DNA of 64,000 bases, taken from NCBI GenBank assembly GCA_001566295.1, contig KQ964251.1, positions 1,059,838 through 1,123,837 on the forward strand, in the 5' to 3' direction. The position numbers were made by a program, and so were the translations under genes. Of this stretch, positions 59,297 through 64,000 are shown piece after piece (the first letter of the stretch is position 1; each line of letters opens with the position of its first letter). The notes beneath the pieces were generated by a model. That model was not told the origin of the DNA and did no database searches. It saw only the letters and a list, made by a program, of their open reading frames with translations. The DNA comes from Microdochium bolleyi. Taxonomy: Eukaryota; Ascomycota; Sordariomycetes; Xylariales; Microdochiaceae.

Positions 59297-60102
59297 TGTG
59301 ACCACAGATGATGGCTCACGAGACCGTAGTCGATTGATGCGGCGGGGTCGTACAAGAGCTTATGCTGGCACAAGGGAGGCTCGTTTCGTCTTGTGAGACG
59401 GCTCGTCGGGGGTCGGCTTGTCGCGCAGCGCTATAAATGCCAGTATCGTTGTTGGTAGCTGTGTTGAGGTTCTGGGGATTGAAGCTTGAGACAGCTTGTC
59501 CACTTGCAGGTGGGATGTGTGCAATAGCTGTCTACAAACGCAAGCGGGCAATCGGATTGGTCACTGGCATGTGCAATTAGCGCCTCGGACAGACCCCTCC
59601 AAAGGTTGATGTAGCAGCAGCATGTCCTGACTCTTATGTCCGCAACGAAGCCCCCGGGAGCAATGCACCGTGACGTATGGCACCAAAGAGGTCTTTCCCT
59701 TGTCAGTGATTCAAACATAATTTCCTGAACCAAAGTGACGAGGAAGTATGTTCCTCGCTGTGCAGCTGTGATGTGGTCGACTGCCAGATCGTCATCGCAG
59801 CCCCATAATTCTAGCGGCTCGAGTCGGGACAGAGTCAATGACACACTTGCCTCCGTCGTCGCTCCTGGCTCTTATACAACTCTCCCCTATCAACCTCGGA
59901 ACTCGTTTCATACTGCAGACGGCACTAGCTCGTCACGCGAATCCTTTTCTCATAACTCGGCTGCTACAGGGTATCTTTTCCACTCAAGGGTAGGTATTTA
60001 TCTCATAGTATTCTGCTCCCCCTTCAAGATCTCTCGAGAGCAAGCCAAGCAAAACACAGACCAGTAAACTCACACCTCGCTAGAACGTGACGAATCGAGT
60101 AC
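59297..60102. promoter_or_regulatory. Divergent promoter region, coiled-coil gene / HAD hydrolase
   Basis: 806 bp between divergent starts. No additional gene is supported; a short open frame at 59431-59844 on the minus strand lacks motifs. Confidence 0.55.
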
Positions 60103-61128
60103 ATGCGTCGGTTCATGTCAACAATGGCCCAGAGATCTCCCCGAAGGTTCGCGCCTCTTCGAGCGCAAGCTGCCGCTGCCAGCACAAACAGCAGCAGTAG
60201 TAACAGCGAAGCGCCCAAGCTGCAAGGCATAGTCTTCGATGTAGATGGCACATTGTGGTAAGTCAAGAGCAGGAGTCAGAGCTTTTTTCTCTCGTAATGA
60301 ATATGTATTGTCTAATTTACTCGATGTCATCACCGCAATTCCTCATCACCGGAAAAGAATCTCAAAGTCATCCCTTCGACAGAACAATACTCACACCAAA
60401 ACTATAGCAAACCCCAGAACCACATGTTCGGCCAGATGCGCCAAGTCCTCGGCATCCCGAAGTCCGTCGACATCCTCGAGCACGTGTACTCGCTGCCCCC
60501 CGGGGCCGGGCCGGGCGGCCAGGAGGAGGCCATGCAGTCGATCCGCGACATCGAGTCGGCCATGATGGTCGAGCAGGAGGCGCAGCCGGGGCTCGCCGAG
60601 CTCATGGCCTACCTCGACTCCCGGGACGTGCGCAAGGGGATATGCACGCGCAACTTTGCCGCGCCCGTGGAGCACCTGCTCGGCAAGTTCCTCGAGGGCA
60701 GCGTCATCGCGCCCGTGGTCACGAGGGACTTTAGGCCGCCGAAGCCGGACCCCGCGGGGATCCTGTTCATCGCCAAGACGTGGGGGCTCGTGAGGGCGGC
60801 ATCGAGTGCACCAGGTGCCGCGTCCGCGGTGGCCGACGACGCAGCAGCAGGCGATGGCCCCGTGGAGAGGGCCGAGAAGGCGGGTGCGAGGGAGACCGAC
60901 TCGGCAGGCGAGGTCACGCAGGTCGGCGACGCTTCGCGGCTCATCATGGTGGGCGACAGCATCGACGATATGACGGCGGGCCGGAGGGCGGGCGCCGCGA
61001 CGGTGCTGCTCGTCAACGATGTCAATAGGCACCTCGCCGACCACGAGCACACGGATTTGGTCATCGAGAAGCTCGATGAGCTGATTGGGGTGCTGGAAGA
61101 AGGGTTCACGGGTCGCAGCATCTCTTAG
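60103..61128 (+). CDS. HAD-superfamily hydrolase (phosphatase-like)
   Basis: Predicted phosphohydrolase with the full HAD catalytic set, 291 residues; exons 60103-60257 and 60408-61128. Motif I is GIVFDVDGTLC (DxD intact), split just after by the intron. The cap region holds NHMFGQMRQVLGI and HVYSLPPGAGPGGQEEAM. Motif II is GICTRNF, with Thr in the position that is Ser or Thr in the family. Motif III is the lysine in RPPKPDPAGIL. Motif IV is MVGDSIDDMTAGRRAGAATV. A low-complexity Ala/Gly-rich insert (about residues 175-215) lies between motifs III and IV. The first 35 residues are Arg/Ser/Ala-rich without acidic residues and could be a mitochondrial presequence. Fungal relatives include yeast YOR131C-type proteins. 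Start: ATG at 60103; an in-frame ATG lies six codons later. Confidence 0.9.
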
Positions 61129-61490
61129 GATATGATTTCGAGGTCCCATAGTATGGAAGTGAGATAGGACAGCATCATGCGGAGGCCGTTGTTACTCCTC
61201 AAACCATAGACAGTTGTGTTGCGAGATTTCCAGCATAGAAGCATAACGCCCACCCTTCCTCATGACTACACTATTGTGAAATCGACAAGCGACACTCGAA
61301 CTCAAACTGGCGCTGTGTCCGCGGAGTCACGAAAACATATTGTGCGCGAGATGAGCGTTTGAACGCTGATGCTAGGTATTTCTTTTACACCTTGACTATC
61401 CGCTCAGTACATCATGAGAAATAACAAAAAGTTGATCGCCTGGCAATGATTGTGACCAAATCAGCAGAACTCTTCAGATTCCCCGCCCGA
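61129..61490. other. Convergent intergenic region, HAD hydrolase to MAPKK
   Basis: 362 bp holding two 3' UTRs; nothing else seen. Confidence 0.65.
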
Positions 61491-63220
61491 CTACCTGGAC
61501 GGGTAGCCATAGCTCCCGTTCGACGGTGGCTGGTACGGAGCGCGCCTGCCTTCTCTCCGCAGCTCATCTGGAGTCTCCTTCCTGGGCAGCGGGGGCGGGC
61601 CACCTCCCGACGATGGGGCAGGGCGCACCGGCAGACTAAAAGTGTTGCCACCACCACCGGATGAGAGTTGCGAATCGTGAACCCTAGAGATCGAGCCTGA
61701 AGTAGCAGAACGTTGACCCATTCCAGGGTGTGCTGGAGCGCCCCGACCATTACGTGTGGGTGATCGCGATGCAGTTGACGGATAGTAATCGCGAGGAGAA
61801 GCCATCGCTCCGACGATGGGAATCTCTCCCGATGTCGGCGTGTAGTCAGGGTGGCTCTCAACTTGATGTGTGCTCGGTGATTCACCTGAACGGAGGAGCT
61901 CTTGCGTAGCTGGTGAGAGTTGAGGTGCAAGGTGAGATTTGCGGTTGTCCCTCTCCATAAGACCGACTGCCCACGCCTGGAGGTCCACAGGCGTGCGCTT
62001 TGCAGCTTGCACGAACGGATCGCGGTCCTAGGCCATGTTAGCATAAAGATCGTCCCACATATTGAGCGATCAGGCCAGTTGACTTACGTAGAGCTCCTGG
62101 GGCGTTGGCCGCTCGTCCGGAACCTTGTGCAAACACTTATGGCACATTTCCTCCAAGATTGAAGGGAACGCATCACTCTTGGGCAACTTAGGGGCAGGCT
62201 CGTGCACGATCTGTTGCAACAGGTCCAGGATACCAGCCGGCCCCTCATCGTCGTCAGTGGGGTGCTCACTGCCAAACGGGAAGCGGCCGATGGCCAGCTC
62301 CATGATGCTCAAACCGAAACTCCACACGTCCGACTTGACCGTGTACTTCTCGCCCTGGATACGTTCCGGCGCCATGTAAGTCGAAGTGCCAACGAACGTG
62401 TCGGCGATGGAGTTAACAAGCTCGCCAGATACACCAAAGTCGCACAGCTTGATCTGGCCCCTAGAGTTGGTGAGAATATTCGAAGGCTTGATGTCGCGGT
62501 GCATGATGTGAAGTTGGTTGTAAAGGTATGTCAGTCCTCCAAGGGTAGCCTCTGCGATTTTACCCAGCACATCAACTCTGATTGGGCCAAAGTCACGAGA
62601 GACACGGTCGAGAGAACTGCGACATGCTGGTCAGCAACAGGTCCAGCGGAGCGATGGGGCGCAGCTGCTTCAGCTCGGAACCTACCCCACGTCCATATAC
62701 TCCATACACATAATCACGTCGTTATGCTCGTTCAGGAATGCGCCATAGAATGTGACGATGTAGTCAGAGTGGCAGCCGTGCATAATCTGAAGCTCGCGCA
62801 CGATTCGTCTCCGCATCTCCTTCTTGGCCTCTACGTGGATGACCTGTAAGGAGTGATCAGAAAAGTCAGGATACCATGTCTCGTGCACGTCTTGGGCTGA
62901 GGGGTCTCTCGTACCTTTCGAGCCATCGTAGTTCCTGTTGGCAAGTGCTTGACTTTGCTGACCGTGCCACCATTTCCGGCGCCAAGCTCCTTGACAATCT
63001 CGAGGTCTTCTTGTTTGAGATCGAGGTTGAACTCGATGCCAATCTCAAGCTGTGCATCCGCTCCTTCTTCAGCAGCTCGGGAGCCACCGGCGCCCCAACC
63101 GCCTGGCGCTGTCTTGCCGCCAGCGGGTCCAGGGGCAGCCACGGGTGCCTTTGGTGTCAGAGCCAACCCCTTGACATTCTTGCGCTTCATAGAACGCGGC
63201 GCGAAGCCGGGTTCAGCCAT
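61491..63220 (-). CDS. MAP kinase kinase of the Ste7/MEK-2/Mst7 type
   Basis: Dual-specificity kinase predicted to activate the Fus3/Kss1-type MAPK that controls mating, hyphal fusion and, in pathogens, appressorium formation. 509 residues; exons 63220-62915, 62843-62686, 62616-62088 and 62027-61491. Kinase domain about residues 65-335: glycine loop ELGAGNGGTVSKV, invariant lysine in MARKVIHVEAK, catalytic loop HRDIKPSNIL, DFG in KLCDFGVSGELV. The activation segment is NSIADTFVGTSTYMAPERIQ, with the SxAxT phosphosites of Ste7-type MEKs. The basic N-terminus (RSMKRKNVKGLALTP) fits a MAPK docking motif. The Pro/Ser-rich C-terminal 170-180 residues are typical of filamentous-fungal Mst7-type proteins. 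Start: ATG at 63220, directly before the docking motif. Confidence 0.95.
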
Positions 63221-64000
63221 TTCGAGTGAGATGCGGTGGTGCAGTCGGAAAGAGCTTGTAAAGAGTATTATCGACGGTATGGTGTTCCAGTCGGTACTGG
63301 GCTTGGCGGGAGGAGCTCTAAGCTCTTGCGGTTCGGGATGGGTTGTGTTGGATGCCCCTCGAGAGGAACCAAGATTGTTTATTGCTAGCTGATGCAAGCT
63401 GCACGTAGACGATAGAACTGTGTAGAGGAAAGGCTATAGCATTGCCTGCCCTGCTTGGGATGTGCTGTCGGGCGACGCGGAATGGACAGCCCCTCACAAC
63501 CCTGGGAGATGTTGCGTGGCGACAAACAGCAAAGGGAGAAAGTCGGACAGGCGGCTTGGCGTGTGGTCTGTGACCTGCGAGCTATGGACGTTCTGAGCGT
63601 CAGTGGCAGCCGACTGGGCGCGCTGAGGTGGGGAGAGACCGAGGAAATGCGAGCCGTCGCAGAGGGTGTCGTGATGTGGCAGAAGAAGCAGGACAGCGGG
63701 GTGAAGGCGGGCTTTTGTCTTGGGCAGAGGGGAAGCAGGGTGTGAGTCGAGGAGGGGATGCCGTGCAAGACCCTGGCAGCTCAGAGTGTGCAGGCGCTTG
63801 CTCAGGGGCTGCGGCACACACCTGACAGGTGAGGTGGTGCTGGGCACAACTTACCAACCTGAACTGCCCACCTGCAACTGAGCATGCATTGCTACTCCTG
63901 TCGCCATGTTCCAGATGGAATATTGGGCTCCTCATTCAGAGGGCCCGGCCCTGCATCCGTACAATAATGTCCAAGCATTGAGTCATCGCGGATCCTACCT
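63221..64000. other. Upstream region of the MAPKK gene
   Basis: 780 bp to the window edge, with the MAPKK promoter and leader. Short open frames on both strands at 63385-63935 are pyrimidine- or purine-rich and show no motif. No other gene is supported. Confidence 0.55.

Noticed and set aside
1..64000. CRISPR array, bacterial operon or phage elements
   Set aside because: No spaced direct repeats of the right size; genes are intron-containing and fungal.

Overview
The window is nuclear DNA from a filamentous ascomycete (Pezizomycotina, probably a Sordariomycete). The evidence is protein-coding genes with short GT-AG introns (mostly 50-120 bp) and CTAAC/CTGAC branch points, and typical filamentous-fungal genes: Atg2, Atg5, a Ste7/MEK2-type MAP kinase kinase, a Zn2Cys6 regulator, a CSA/Rad28 WD40 protein, ribosomal protein uL18 and a cytochrome b5-acyl-CoA dehydrogenase fusion. 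I see no tRNA, rRNA, CRISPR array, intact transposon or viral gene. Exon boundaries were worked out by hand from splice motifs and frame continuity.

Layout. 1-3668 (-): SNF2-type ATPase, 3' end cut off by the window edge. 5589-7502 (-): cytochrome b5-ACAD fusion. 9446-11092 (+): flavin amine oxidase. 12039-18465 (+): ATG2. 19578-20187 (+): a very divergent histone H3-like gene with an apparent 1-bp frameshift. 20664-21094 (+): a possible small gene. 22603-24217 (+): ATG5. 25377-29052 (-): a 1123-residue Zn2Cys6 transcription factor. About 29053-42793: a 13.7-kb stretch with no supportable gene, only homopolymers and microsatellites. 42794-43517 (-) and 43836-45419 (+): an unnamed conserved-looking protein divergent from a CSA/Rad28 gene. 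45810-48091 (+) and 48492-50765 (-): two convergent MFS transporters. 52590-53560 (-): HAD hydrolase, divergent from 54122-55362 (+), ribosomal protein L5. 56025-56501 (-): 5-hydroxyisourate hydrolase. 57377-59296 (-): coiled-coil protein. 60103-61128 (+): second HAD hydrolase. 61491-63220 (-): Ste7-type MAPKK.

How the genes relate. Most are independent housekeeping or regulatory loci, as usual for fungal chromosomes. ATG2 and ATG5, both needed to form autophagosomes, lie 4.1 kb apart on the same strand, with the H3-like locus and the possible small gene between them. The Dal5-type permease and the HIU hydrolase could both serve purine/allantoin nitrogen use, but they are 5 kb apart and not adjacent.

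The most unusual feature is the H3-like gene. It keeps the histone-fold spacing of H3, including the alpha-2 helix and the C-A-x-H-A-x-R motif. It lacks a canonical H3 tail, has a loop 1 about eight residues longer, and reads through only if one base is restored near 19840. The gene-poor block with three long G-runs upstream of the transcription factor is the other region that the annotated genes do not explain.
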